Part shown: piece by piece, positions 1 through 8,311 of the stretch
How the letters are laid out: each line of letters begins with the position of its first letter
Numbering within the stretch: the first letter of the stretch is position 1
Assembly: GCF_016734765.1 (NCBI RefSeq)
Contig: NZ_JAERQE010000004.1
Coordinates: forward strand, 224,584 to 288,583
Direction: 5' to 3'
Source of the DNA: Microvirga soli
Lineage (GTDB): Bacteria; Pseudomonadota; Alphaproteobacteria; Rhizobiales; Beijerinckiaceae
Length of the DNA: 64,000 nucleotides
The notes under the pieces: generated by a model
What the model saw: the letters and a program-made list of their open reading frames with translations, nothing else
What the model was told of the DNA's origin: nothing
Databases searched by the model: none
Program-made: the position numbers and the translations under genes

Positions 1-70
1 TCATGGGCTGACCGCCGGTTACGCCCTGGCAGCAGGGCGTCCGTCTGCTCCCGCGCTTAGGAAGTCGTTC

Positions 71-2779
71 ATGAAAGTCCTCGTCGTCGAGTCGCCTGCC
101 AAGGCCAAGACGATCAACAAGTATCTCGGCAAGGATTACGAGGTCCTGGCCTCCTTCGGGCATATCCGCGATCTGCCCGCCAAGGATGGTTCGGTCGACC
201 CGGATGCCGATTTCCGCATGATCTGGACGCTCGAGGACAGGGGCTCGAAGCGGGTTTCTGATATCGCGAAGGCGATCAAGGGGGCCGAGAAGCTCATCCT
301 GGCCACCGACCCGGATCGCGAGGGCGAGGCGATCTCCTGGCACGTGCTGGAGGCCCTGCGCGAAAAGCGCGTGCTGAAGGACCTGCCGGTCGAGCGCGTG
401 ACCTTCAACGCCATCACCAAGGACGCCGTGCAGACGGCCCTGCGCAATCCGCGCCAGATTGATCAGGCGCTGGTGGATGCCTATCTGGCCCGTCGCGCCC
501 TCGACTATCTTGTCGGCTTTACCCTCTCGCCGGTTCTCTGGAGGAAGCTCCCCGGCGCCCGCTCGGCCGGCCGTGTTCAATCGGTGGCCCTTCGCCTCGT
601 CTGTGACCGTGAGCTTGAGATCGAGACCTTCAAGCCGCGCGAATACTGGTCGCTGATCGCGACGCTTGCCACCAAGGACGGCGGCGTGTTCGACGCGCGC
701 CTCGTGGGCGCCGACGGCAAGAAGATCACCCGTCTCGACATCGGCAACGGCAAGGACGCGGAAGCCTTCAAGAAGGACCTGGAGCTCGCGACCTTCTCGG
801 TGGCGAACATCGAAGCCAAGCCCGCCAAGCGCCACCCCTACCCGCCCTTCACCACCTCGACCCTGCAGCAGGAGGCCTCGCGCAAGCTCGGGCTGGCGCC
901 GGCCCAGACCATGCGCATCGCTCAGCGTCTTTACGAGGGTGTGGACATCGGTGGCGAGACGGTCGGCATCATCACCTATATGCGTACCGACGGCGTCGAC
1001 ATGGCGCCCGAGGCCGTGCAGGACGCCCGCCGGGTGATCGTCAAGGAATACGGCGACCGCTACGTGCCGGGTGCGCCGCGCAAGTACACCACCAAGGCCA
1101 AGAACGCCCAGGAAGCGCACGAGGCCGTCCGCCCGACGGACATGAGCCGCCTGCCGAAATACGTGGCCAAGTACCTGGAGCCGGAACAGGCCCGTCTCTA
1201 CGACCTGATCTGGACCCGCACCATCGCGAGCCAGATGGAATCGGCCGAGCTGGAGCGCACCACCGCCGACATCACGGCCCAGGTGGGCCCGCGCAAGCTG
1301 GACCTGCGCGCCACCGGCCAGGTGATCAAGTTCGACGGCTTCCTCACCCTCTACAACGAGAGCAAGGACGACGAGGCGGACGAGGACGAGGGCCGCCTGC
1401 CGCCGATGAAAGCAGGCGATTCCCTGGAGCGCCGCCGCATCGCCGCCACCCAGCACTTCACCGAGCCGCCGCCGCGCTATTCGGAAGCCTCGCTGGTCAA
1501 GCGCATGGAAGAGCTCGGCATCGGCCGACCCTCGACCTATGCCGCCGTGCTGCAGACCCTGCGCGACCGCGAATACGTCAAGATCGAGAAGAAGCGGCTC
1601 GTCCCCGAGGATAAGGGCCGCATCGTCACGGCCTTCCTGGAGAGCTTCTTCCGCCGCTACGTGGAATACGATTTCACCGCGGACCTGGAGGAGCAGCTCG
1701 ACCGGGTCTCGAACAACGAGATCGACTGGAAGCAGGTGATGCGCGAGTTCTGGCAGCACTTCTCGGCTGCCATCGGCGAGACCAAGGAGCTGCGCACCAC
1801 GGAGGTGCTCGACGCGTTGAACGAACTGCTCGGCCCGCACATCTTCCCCGATAAGGGCGACGGCTCCAACCCGCGCACCTGCCCGACCTGCGGCACCGGC
1901 CAGCTCTCGCTGAAGCTCGGCAAGTTCGGTTCGTTCATCGGCTGCTCGAACTATCCCGAGTGCAAGTTCACCCGCCAGATCGCCGCCACGGGCGTCGATG
2001 GCGATGGCGAAGGCTCGTCGGAGAACGGCGGCCAGCCGGGCGTGAAGGTGCTGGGCCAAGACCCGGAGACCGGCCTCGAAGTCACCCTGCGCGATGGCCG
2101 CTTCGGCCCCTTCGTGCAACTGGGCGAAGGCGAGAAGCCCAAGCGCTCGTCCCTGCCGAAGGGCCTCACGCCCTCGCAGGTCGATCTGGAGAAGGCCCTG
2201 AAGCTCCTGGCGCTACCGCGTCAGGTGGCGGTGCACCCTGAATCGGGCGAGCCGATCCTGGCGAGCATCGGGCGCTACGGGCCTTACGTTCAGCACGGCA
2301 AGGTCTACGCCAATCTGGGTGCCGGCGACGACGTGCTGGAGATCGGCGCGAACCGGGCCATCGACCTGATCGTCACCAAGGAAAGCGGCGGAGGCGGCGC
2401 CCGGCGCGGCGCGGCCGATCCGGGGCGCCCCCTGGGTGCGGATCCGGAATCGGGCAAGCCCATCGTGGTGAAGGCCGGTCGCTTCGGGCCCTACGTGACC
2501 GACGGCGAGACCAACGCGACCCTGCCGCGCGCCATGGCTGCCGAGGCGGTGACGCTGGACGATGCGGTGGAGCTTCTGAAGGCGCGCCGGGCTGCCGGCC
2601 CGTCGAAGAAGCCGTCGCGCGGCCGCAAGGCTCCGGCCAAGAAGGCCGCCGCCAAGGCACCTGCTGCGAAGAAGGCGGCATCCAAGACCTCAGCCAAGAA
2701 GAGCCCGGCCAAGAAGGCAGCTCCGAAAAAGGCCGCCACCAAGACGGCTGCCGCGAAGAAGACTGCCAAGGCAGGCTGA
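71..2779 (+). CDS. topA: DNA topoisomerase I (type IA)
   Basis: This enzyme relaxes negative supercoils by cutting one DNA strand through a tyrosyl-phosphate bond. It has 902 residues, usual for alphaproteobacteria. It opens with the Toprim start (KVLVVESPAKAKTI), has the active-site tyrosine at Y303 in GIITYMRTDG, and a C4 zinc finger beginning at C604 (CPTC, then CSNYPEC). Two or three further C-terminal repeats follow, and the end is a Lys/Ala-rich tail from about residue 845, as in other alphaproteobacterial TopA. The frame stays open to the left edge of the window, so the ATG is chosen because it matches the family start. dprA often lies upstream in relatives; only 70 bases are visible here and no gene can be named in them. 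mgtC follows after 5 bases. Confidence 0.97.
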   Translation: MKVLVVESPAKAKTINKYLGKDYEVLASFGHIRDLPAKDGSVDPDADFRMIWTLEDRGSKRVSDIAKAIKGAEKLILATDPDREGEAISWHVLEALREKRVLKDLPVERVTFNAITKDAVQTALRNPRQIDQALVDAYLARRALDYLVGFTLSPVLWRKLPGARSAGRVQSVALRLVCDRELEIETFKPREYWSLIATLATKDGGVFDARLVGADGKKITRLDIGNGKDAEAFKKDLELATFSVANIEAKPAKRHPYPPFTTSTLQQEASRKLGLAPAQTMRIAQRLYEGVDIGGETVGIITYMRTDGVDMAPEAVQDARRVIVKEYGDRYVPGAPRKYTTKAKNAQEAHEAVRPTDMSRLPKYVAKYLEPEQARLYDLIWTRTIASQMESAELERTTADITAQVGPRKLDLRATGQVIKFDGFLTLYNESKDDEADEDEGRLPPMKAGDSLERRRIAATQHFTEPPPRYSEASLVKRMEELGIGRPSTYAAVLQTLRDREYVKIEKKRLVPEDKGRIVTAFLESFFRRYVEYDFTADLEEQLDRVSNNEIDWKQVMREFWQHFSAAIGETKELRTTEVLDALNELLGPHIFPDKGDGSNPRTCPTCGTGQLSLKLGKFGSFIGCSNYPECKFTRQIAATGVDGDGEGSSENGGQPGVKVLGQDPETGLEVTLRDGRFGPFVQLGEGEKPKRSSLPKGLTPSQVDLEKALKLLALPRQVAVHPESGEPILASIGRYGPYVQHGKVYANLGAGDDVLEIGANRAIDLIVTKESGGGGARRGAADPGRPLGADPESGKPIVVKAGRFGPYVTDGETNATLPRAMAAEAVTLDDAVELLKARRAAGPSKKPSRGRKAPAKKAAAKAPAAKKAASKTSAKKSPAKKAAPKKAATKTAAAKKTAKAG

Positions 2780-2784
2780 ACGCG

Positions 2785-3291
2785 ATGGAGCATTGGCTGT
2801 TCTGGCTCATGGAAGAGCACGGCGATCAGGTCGAGATCTCCCTGCGCCTGTTGGTGGCGACGGCGGCCGGCATGGTCGTCGGCATCAACCGGGACCTTCA
2901 CAACAAGCCGATCGGGATGCGGACCCTTGGGCTCGTCTCGCTCGGCTCCGCCCTCGTGATCCTGGCGGGCTCGGTCTATGAGGGGCTGCACTTCTCGCAG
3001 GATGCGGTCAGCCGCGTCGTGCAGGGCATCCTGACAGGCTTGGGATTCCTCGGCGCAGGCTCGATCCTGCGGGCCAAGGATGGAACGGAGGTTCAGGGCC
3101 TCACGACGGCTGCGACAGTCTGGATTGCGGCAGGCCTGGGCATCACGGCGGGCCTGGGCGCATGGTTCATCACTGTGGCCGGAACATTGGTGACGCTGTT
3201 CCTGCTAACCTACGGCACCCGCCTCGAAGCGAGGCTCATCCGTATGTTCGGCAGGAGCCGGAACGCCGACGAAGATGTTCTAGAAGACTAG
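2785..3291 (+). CDS. MgtC/SapB family membrane protein
   Basis: A 168-residue inner-membrane protein of the MgtC/SapB family, with about four hydrophobic segments. The family signature is visible: R-LLVATAAGMVVGINRD near the start, then KPIGMRTLGLVSLGSAL, then GILTGLGFLGAGSIL. There is no C-terminal ACT-like domain, so it is the short SapB type. MgtC proteins are linked to growth at low magnesium and to control of ATP synthase and phosphate uptake in other bacteria; which role applies here cannot be read. It starts 5 bases after the topA stop and probably depends on topA transcription. Its last 12 bases overlap the end of a small gene on the other strand. Confidence 0.85.
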   Translation: MEHWLFWLMEEHGDQVEISLRLLVATAAGMVVGINRDLHNKPIGMRTLGLVSLGSALVILAGSVYEGLHFSQDAVSRVVQGILTGLGFLGAGSILRAKDGTEVQGLTTAATVWIAAGLGITAGLGAWFITVAGTLVTLFLLTYGTRLEARLIRMFGRSRNADEDVLED

Positions 3292-3465
3292 GCTCAAGCC
3301 CACCACCGCAACGGCCGCCATGCCGAGCCAGACCAGGCTCGACCCATAGGAGCGTGATGCAGCCGGTGTGGTATCGGGTTCGTCGAAGGCGAAAGCTTCG
3401 CCTGCATTGCGAGCGGCGCGATCGAGGTGAAGCTTCTGGGCCGGTGCCATGTTCGTCCGCGTCAT
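3280..3465 (-). CDS. Small C-tail-anchored protein, probable general stress gene
   Basis: A 61-residue protein of unknown function. Residues 1-40 are polar; residues 42-61 form one hydrophobic segment ending at the last residue (SSLVWLGMAAVAVVGLSLVF), as in a tail-anchored protein. The ATG at 3465 is preferred because GGAGA lies 10 bases upstream; an in-frame ATG at 3492 has no ribosome-binding site and sits almost on the predicted transcription start. A perfect EcfG-type promoter lies just upstream at 3505-3530. The 3' end overlaps mgtC by 12 bases tail to tail. I recognise no family; the real-gene call rests on promoter, ribosome-binding site and composition. Confidence 0.65.
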   Translation of the reverse strand: MTRTNMAPAQKLHLDRAARNAGEAFAFDEPDTTPAASRSYGSSLVWLGMAAVAVVGLSLVF

Positions 3466-3481
3466 CACGCTCAAATCTCCC

Positions 3482-3499
3482 GTTAAGCTCATGCTTAAC
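3482..3499. promoter_or_regulatory. Perfect 7-4-7 palindrome at a predicted transcription start
   Basis: GTTAAGC-TCAT-GCTTAAC is a perfect dyad lying over the start point expected for the EcfG-type promoter at 3505-3530. It could be a repressor operator or a 5' hairpin in the transcript. It resembles a CtrA site (TTAA, 7 bases, TTAA) but the spacing is 8, so CtrA is not claimed. Confidence 0.35.
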
Positions 3500-3504
3500 C
3501 ATTC

Positions 3505-3530
3505 AACGTGAATGGAATTTAAACAGTTCC
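3505..3530 (-). promoter_or_regulatory. EcfG-type general stress promoter for the 61-residue protein
   Basis: Read on the minus strand: GGAAC (3530-3526), 17 bases, CGTT (3508-3505). This equals the consensus known for EcfG sigma factors of alphaproteobacteria. The predicted start of transcription is near 3498, leaving a leader of about 33 bases before the ATG at 3465. Confidence 0.7.
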
Positions 3531-3712
3531 GGATGACGGGCGTAAGACAGCCTTTAGGGGAATTCGCCGGTAACCTTTATAGACTAAGCTCACTGTCAAA
3601 TTTATGGCTTGTGACTGAAATTTGCCTTCATGTTTCCGTTTTGTTCTCGTATAAAAACGGGATGAGAAATAGTGTAAAGAAACGCGAATCATCATCCCGG
3701 ACCAAGGTCCCA

Positions 3713-5773
3713 ATGACAGACAACGACGATCTCTTCGGGGGCAGCGCTGCCAAGCGCGCCGCGCCTGCCACGGCCCGCAACGCCGCCGTCAAGGTCTCCC
3801 GCCAGGCGCCGCCTCAAGGTACGCCGGATGAGGCCGGATATGACGCGTCGGCCATCGAGGTGCTGGAGGGGCTTGAGCCCGTTCGCCGCCGGCCGGGCAT
3901 GTATATCGGCGGCACGGACGAGAAGGCCCTGCACCACCTCTTTGCCGAGGTGATCGACAACTCCATGGACGAGGCGGTCGCGGGCCACGCGACCTTCATC
4001 GAAGTGGAGTTGGAGGAAGGCGGCTGGCTGTCCGTGACCGACAACGGGCGCGGCATCCCCGTCGATCCGCACCCCAAGTTTCCGAAGAAGTCGGCCCTCG
4101 AAGTGATCATGACCACCCTGCACGCGGGCGGCAAGTTCGACTCGAAGGTCTATGAGACCTCGGGCGGTCTGCACGGCGTCGGCGTGTCGGTGGTGAACGC
4201 TCTGTCGGAAATTCTTGAGGTGGAGGTCGCCCGCGGCCAGACGCTGTACCGGCAGATCTTCTCCCGCGGCATCCCGCAGGGCAAGATCGAGACCGTGGGA
4301 CGCGTGCTCAATCGGCGCGGCACCAAGGTGCGCTTCAAGCCCGACTGGCAGATCTTCGGCAAGGAGGCTCTTTTCCAGCCCCGCCGCTTGTTCAAGATGG
4401 CGCGCTCCAAGGCCTATCTGTTCGGCGGCGTTGAGATCCGCTGGAAATGCGCTCCCTCGCTGGTCGAGGGCGTCACCAACGTTCCCGCGGAAGCGACCTT
4501 CAAGTTCCCGAACGGCCTGAAGGACTACCTGCTCCACGACATCGAGGGGAAGGATCTTGTCACGGACCAGCTCTTCTCCGGCAAGATCACCAAGCCCGGC
4601 AGCCACGGCTCGCTGGAATGGGCGGTCGCCTGGATGACGAACGAGGACGGGTTCTCGACCTCGTACTGCAACACGGTACCCACGCCTGAAGGCGGCACGC
4701 ACGAGAACGGCCTGCGCATCGCGCTGCTGCGTGGCCTGCGCGAGCATGCTGAGCGGGTGAACCAGGCCAAGCGCATGGCGGCGGTGACCACCGACGACGT
4801 GATGGCCACCTGCGCGTCCATGCTGTCGGTGTTCATCCGCGAGCCGGAATTCCAGGGCCAGACGAAGGACAAGTTGGCTACCGTCGAGGCTGGCCGCATC
4901 GTCGAGAACTCCATCCGCGACACCTTCGATCACTGGCTCGCCGCCTCGCCGCAGCAGGCCAACAAGCTGCTCGACTGGGTGATCGACCGGGCGGAAGAGC
5001 GCCTGCGCCGCCGCCAGGAGAAGGAGGTCGCCCGCAAGACCGCGACCCGCAAGCTGCGCCTGCCGGGCAAGCTGGCCGACTGCTCCAATGCCGGCGCCAA
5101 GGGCTCCGAACTCTTCCTGGTCGAGGGCGACTCGGCCGGTGGATCCGCCAAGCAAGCCCGCGACCGCGCCAGCCAGGCAGTTCTTCCGTTGCGCGGCAAG
5201 ATTTTGAACGTGGCTTCGGCCGGAAAGGACAAGCTGCACCAGAACCAGCAGATCTCGGACCTCGTCCAGGCACTCGGCTGCGGCCAGGGCTCGCAGTTCC
5301 GCGAGGCGGATCTCCGCTACGAGAAGGTCGTCATCATGACCGACGCGGACGTGGACGGCGCCCACATCGCCACCCTGCTGATCACGTTCTTCTACCGTCA
5401 GATGCCGAAGCTCATCGACAACGGCCACCTGTACCTGGCCGTCCCGCCGCTCTACCGGCTGACGCAAGGCGCGAAATCCGCGTATGCCCGCGACGAGGCC
5501 GACCGCGAGCGTCTGATGAAGACGGTGTTCAAGGGCAACGGCAAGATCGAGGTCAGCCGCTTCAAGGGCCTCGGCGAGATGCTGCCTGCGCAGCTCAAGG
5601 AAACCACCATGGACCCGAAGAAGCGTCTGCTTCTGAAAGTGGTGGTGGCCGATGAGGAGAGGCTGGACGCCAGCGACGTCGTGGAGCGCCTGATGGGCAA
5701 CAAGCCCGAAGCCCGCTTCGCCTTCATCCAGGAACGCGCAGCGTTTGCCGACGAGGCGGATCTGGATATCTGA
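3713..5773 (+). CDS. parE: DNA topoisomerase IV subunit B
   Basis: ATPase subunit of topoisomerase IV, which separates linked daughter chromosomes with ParC. It has 686 residues. GHKL ATPase motifs are visible (EVIDNSMDEA; DNGRGIP; GGLHGVGVSVVNALS), followed by the Toprim motifs EGDSAGGSAKQARDR and TDADVDGAHIATLL. The opening IEVLEGLEPVRRRPGMYIGG and the overall length fit ParE rather than GyrB. The frame is open 67 codons further upstream, but that part is AT-rich and not protein-like; the ATG at 3713 has AAGG 5 bases before it. The AT-rich 3531-3712 stretch probably holds its promoter. A strong two-way terminator follows at 5887. parC is not in the window. Confidence 0.95.
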   Translation: MTDNDDLFGGSAAKRAAPATARNAAVKVSRQAPPQGTPDEAGYDASAIEVLEGLEPVRRRPGMYIGGTDEKALHHLFAEVIDNSMDEAVAGHATFIEVELEEGGWLSVTDNGRGIPVDPHPKFPKKSALEVIMTTLHAGGKFDSKVYETSGGLHGVGVSVVNALSEILEVEVARGQTLYRQIFSRGIPQGKIETVGRVLNRRGTKVRFKPDWQIFGKEALFQPRRLFKMARSKAYLFGGVEIRWKCAPSLVEGVTNVPAEATFKFPNGLKDYLLHDIEGKDLVTDQLFSGKITKPGSHGSLEWAVAWMTNEDGFSTSYCNTVPTPEGGTHENGLRIALLRGLREHAERVNQAKRMAAVTTDDVMATCASMLSVFIREPEFQGQTKDKLATVEAGRIVENSIRDTFDHWLAASPQQANKLLDWVIDRAEERLRRRQEKEVARKTATRKLRLPGKLADCSNAGAKGSELFLVEGDSAGGSAKQARDRASQAVLPLRGKILNVASAGKDKLHQNQQISDLVQALGCGQGSQFREADLRYEKVVIMTDADVDGAHIATLLITFFYRQMPKLIDNGHLYLAVPPLYRLTQGAKSAYARDEADRERLMKTVFKGNGKIEVSRFKGLGEMLPAQLKETTMDPKKRLLLKVVVADEERLDASDVVERLMGNKPEARFAFIQERAAFADEADLDI

Positions 5774-5886
5774 TCGGTATAGTGCGGAGACACACTCAGC
5801 AGCTCCTTCGCAACGGGAGTACCAGCATTTAGGCTACTTCCGCTGACGCGGCGGCATAAGGTCTTCTCTTTCAGACAGCTTCAATA

Positions 5887-5920
5887 GAAAAGGCCGGCAC
5901 TGTGAGGTACCGGCCTTTTC
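5887..5920. terminator. Bidirectional terminator between parE and the RTX gene
   Basis: An 11-bp perfect stem (GAAAAGGCCGG / CCGGCCTTTTC) with a 12-base loop, carrying A and T runs on both flanks, between two converging genes. Confidence 0.85.
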
Positions 5921-5956
5921 TGTTTGTGGATCGGGCTTCTACCCTATGGCTGGATG

Positions 5957-7801
5957 TCAGAGGGTATAGAGGCCGAAGCTGGAGGCCGAGAGCGCCAGAT
6001 ACTTGCCGATGGTGGCAAACTGCACCTGTGCGCCTGCCCCGGTGCCGTCGGCATCGTAGAACAGCCCGCCCGTGGCCTGGTTGTAGACAATCCGGTGCTG
6101 CGCCGTCGACGCCGCAGCCCCGATGGTGAACGCCGTCGCCGGCAGCTTGTCGTTCAGGTAGGACCAACTCGTGTCCGTCTCCTCGAGCAGCACAGCCGGG
6201 AAGGCCTGGAAGATGTGCGTCTCCAGCATGATCTTGTCGCCCTCGGCCACGCTGAAGTCGTTGACGACGTCGACGTTTCCAGCACCCAAGGCGCTGTCGA
6301 AGCGGAACTGGTCCGCACCGGTGCCGCCGGTGAGCCAGTCCGAGCCGGCACCGCCGACCAGGATGTCACGCCCCTCGCCGCCCGACAGGAAGTCACCGTC
6401 GGCCAGGCCATAGAGGGTGTCGTTGCCGTTGTGGCCGAACAGCTCGTTGTAGCCGCCGTTGCCGGTGAGCACGTCACCGTAGGACGAGCCGCCCAGCCCC
6501 TCGATGTCGAAGTACATATCGCCAGCGGCGTCGCCGGTGTTGCCGGACGAATTCGACAGGTTGGCCTTCACGCCTGCTGTGGCCGCGTAGTAGGTGGCAA
6601 AGTCATAGCCGGCGCCACCATACATCCAGTCGGCGCCACCACGGCCCTCGAGCGAGTCCCAGCCGCCATGGCCGTAGAGCTCGTTGCCAAGATGGTTGCC
6701 CACCAGCTCGTCGTTGTAGGCCGAGCCGCCGATGCCCTCGATCGAGACATAGCTGTCGCCGGCCGCATCGCCCGTGTTGCGCCAGGCGTTGAGCAGGTCG
6801 ACCACCACGCCCGTTGTGGCGCTGCCGTACTCGGCATAGTCGAAGCCATTGCCGCCATCGAGCAGGTCGGCGCCAGCGCCGCCGATCAGGTTGTCGTTGC
6901 TGTCGCCGGCATACAGCCGGTCGTTGCCAGCAAGCCCTGCGAGCATGTCCTCGCCCCAGCCGCCGTAGATGGTGTTGTCGACGGCATTGCCGGTGAGCCG
7001 GTCGGCGTAGTTGGAGCCGTAGAGGCCCTCGATGCTCTCGTAGGTGTCGCCGGCGGCCTCGCCGGTGTTCTGGGAGGCATCGGACAGGTTGGCCGTCACG
7101 GCTGTGGTGTAGGCCACGGCATCGTAGCCGTCGCCGCCATCGAGGCGATCCGCTCCGCCCCCGCCTGTCAAGACATCATTGCCGATGCCACCAAGGAGAA
7201 GATCGCTCGCATCGCTCCCCTTGATATAGTCATTCCCGCCATTGCCGTTGAGAATTCCTGCGCCCTGTATAGCGTCGTCGGTACCAGTCCCTTCTATACT
7301 TTCGATATATTTTCCGGTGAGCCCATCGAATATAAGAGTATAAACAAAGCCATCAAAAGTGGCGGTCAACTTATGACCGTCGGTGAGAGATTCTAAAGTT
7401 TCATCAAGCCATATTTCTAGTTCGATATTTGAGTAGCCTCCTAGAAAGAAATTATTGTCAAAAGTCCACAACCCATCATTGTGAAGGGAGGGATCACCAA
7501 ATGAAATCCAAATCGAGTGGCCGCCAGAAAGACTCATATCTTGCCAGGGCGTATAATTAATTACTAGATCGAAGGTTCCAATCCCGATATCCCCCAGAGA
7601 AATGGTCCCCCCCGTGCTCCCAGATGAGGGACTCGGCGAACTAGTCCCATTGCCTCCCGCCCCATCGGAATTGGCCTGTCCTGACCCCACCTCACCAGTA
7701 ATTGGCGTGTGAACGACCTGAGTCCCGCCATACATCCCCCCTGGCAACGCTCCACCCATAATCCTACCCAATTCATTTTCCAGGATAACGCTAGCAAACA
7801 T
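5957..7801 (-). CDS. Secreted RTX (hemolysin-type calcium-binding repeat) protein
   Basis: A 614-residue protein, probably exported by a type I system and folded by calcium outside the cell. Residues 1-60 are Gly/Ser-rich; about 65-175 look like a beta-rich domain I cannot name; from about 185 there are GGxGxDxLxGG nonapeptides. Three related modules of about 80-95 residues begin near residues 226, 321 and 400, each with a NTG(D/E)AAGD.Y..IEG core followed by a nonapeptide block. The end (DQFRFDSALGAGNVDVVNDFSV) is the usual RTX C-terminal region, with no N-terminal signal peptide. GGAGG lies 7 bases before the ATG. The coding sequence is GC-rich downstream of about 7230 but clearly AT-richer upstream, so the N-terminal third may have a different origin. 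No type I secretion ABC gene is nearby. Confidence 0.85.
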   Translation of the reverse strand: MFASVILENELGRIMGGALPGGMYGGTQVVHTPITGEVGSGQANSDGAGGNGTSSPSPSSGSTGGTISLGDIGIGTFDLVINYTPWQDMSLSGGHSIWISFGDPSLHNDGLWTFDNNFFLGGYSNIELEIWLDETLESLTDGHKLTATFDGFVYTLIFDGLTGKYIESIEGTGTDDAIQGAGILNGNGGNDYIKGSDASDLLLGGIGNDVLTGGGGADRLDGGDGYDAVAYTTAVTANLSDASQNTGEAAGDTYESIEGLYGSNYADRLTGNAVDNTIYGGWGEDMLAGLAGNDRLYAGDSNDNLIGGAGADLLDGGNGFDYAEYGSATTGVVVDLLNAWRNTGDAAGDSYVSIEGIGGSAYNDELVGNHLGNELYGHGGWDSLEGRGGADWMYGGAGYDFATYYAATAGVKANLSNSSGNTGDAAGDMYFDIEGLGGSSYGDVLTGNGGYNELFGHNGNDTLYGLADGDFLSGGEGRDILVGGAGSDWLTGGTGADQFRFDSALGAGNVDVVNDFSVAEGDKIMLETHIFQAFPAVLLEETDTSWSYLNDKLPATAFTIGAAASTAQHRIVYNQATGGLFYDADGTGAGAQVQFATIGKYLALSASSFGLYTL

Positions 7802-8311
7802 TTGACTGCCTCCGTTTGAACTTATCAGCGAGTCAAAGCCGTAACGTCCTGAGGATTAATGTATACTCCAAGAACGGATAGTATTCCCATGCGACACAGG
7901 ATGGCACGACTCCTGCGAGTGCCTCAACGCACATGGCTAACATCTCCTGATCCGGGAATATGGGCATCAAGAACATTCACGATAACTGGGGAACGGATGA
8001 GTTTCACTAAGAGCGAGTAGTCTTATAAGGCTCGCCCAAAATATTTTATATCATTTCGACCCAATAAAAATTTCTAACAAACTTGGAACCATCCTCTGAC
8101 AAACCCGTTGTACAAGCTCACCGGCTCATTCTGCCCCCACGGGCCGGTCCCTCAAGGCTCCCTCGCGGGGGCCTTATTTTTTACTTGAACGGCCTGTCAC
8201 CTCCACATGGACCTCTTGGCGCTCCCGCGCGTCATGACAAAGACAGCCGCCGGGCTGGTCGCGGCCAAGCTTGCATGCGACAAGACCAAGTCAACCGAAC
8301 GAGTTCCTCCC
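7802..8311. other. AT-rich intergenic region with an orphan terminator and a possible small RNA
   Basis: About 510 bases without a convincing protein gene, markedly richer in A+T than the rest. It carries the RTX promoter side (GGAGG just upstream of 7801) and, on the + strand, two successive hairpins (8120-8148 and 8154-8175) followed by six T. No + strand gene lies before this terminator, so it may end a small RNA. The stretch 8183-8311 lies between that terminator and the preferred rnr start and must hold the rnr promoter if the terminator works. Confidence 0.5.
8154..8182 (+). terminator. Rho-independent terminator with no upstream + strand gene
   Basis: Stem AAGGCTCCC / GGGGGCCTT (one G-U pair), loop TCGC, then A and six T. 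A second hairpin (ACCGGC / GCCGGT, 8120-8148) sits directly before it, an arrangement common at the 3' end of bacterial small RNAs. Confidence 0.7.

Noticed and set aside
1..70. Possible end of dprA upstream of topA
   Set aside because: Only 70 bases are visible; none of the frames shows a recognisable DprA end, so no feature is claimed.
3512..3712. 67-codon upstream extension of parE
   Set aside because: AT-rich promoter-like DNA; product unlike ParE; family start fits the ATG at 3713.
3692..5467. 591-codon open frame opposite parE
   Set aside because: Shadow of parE; composition typical of antisense frames and no start signal.
5957..7231. Regularly repeated DNA in the RTX gene, considered as a CRISPR-like or satellite array
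   Set aside because: The repetition follows codons for protein modules of 80-95 residues and there are no short conserved repeats with unique spacers.
5924..7396. 490-codon open frame on the + strand opposite the RTX gene
   Set aside because: It mirrors the repeated GC-rich RTX coding sequence; its Val/Ala/Gly-rich product has no domain and no ribosome-binding site, while the minus strand encodes clear RTX repeats.
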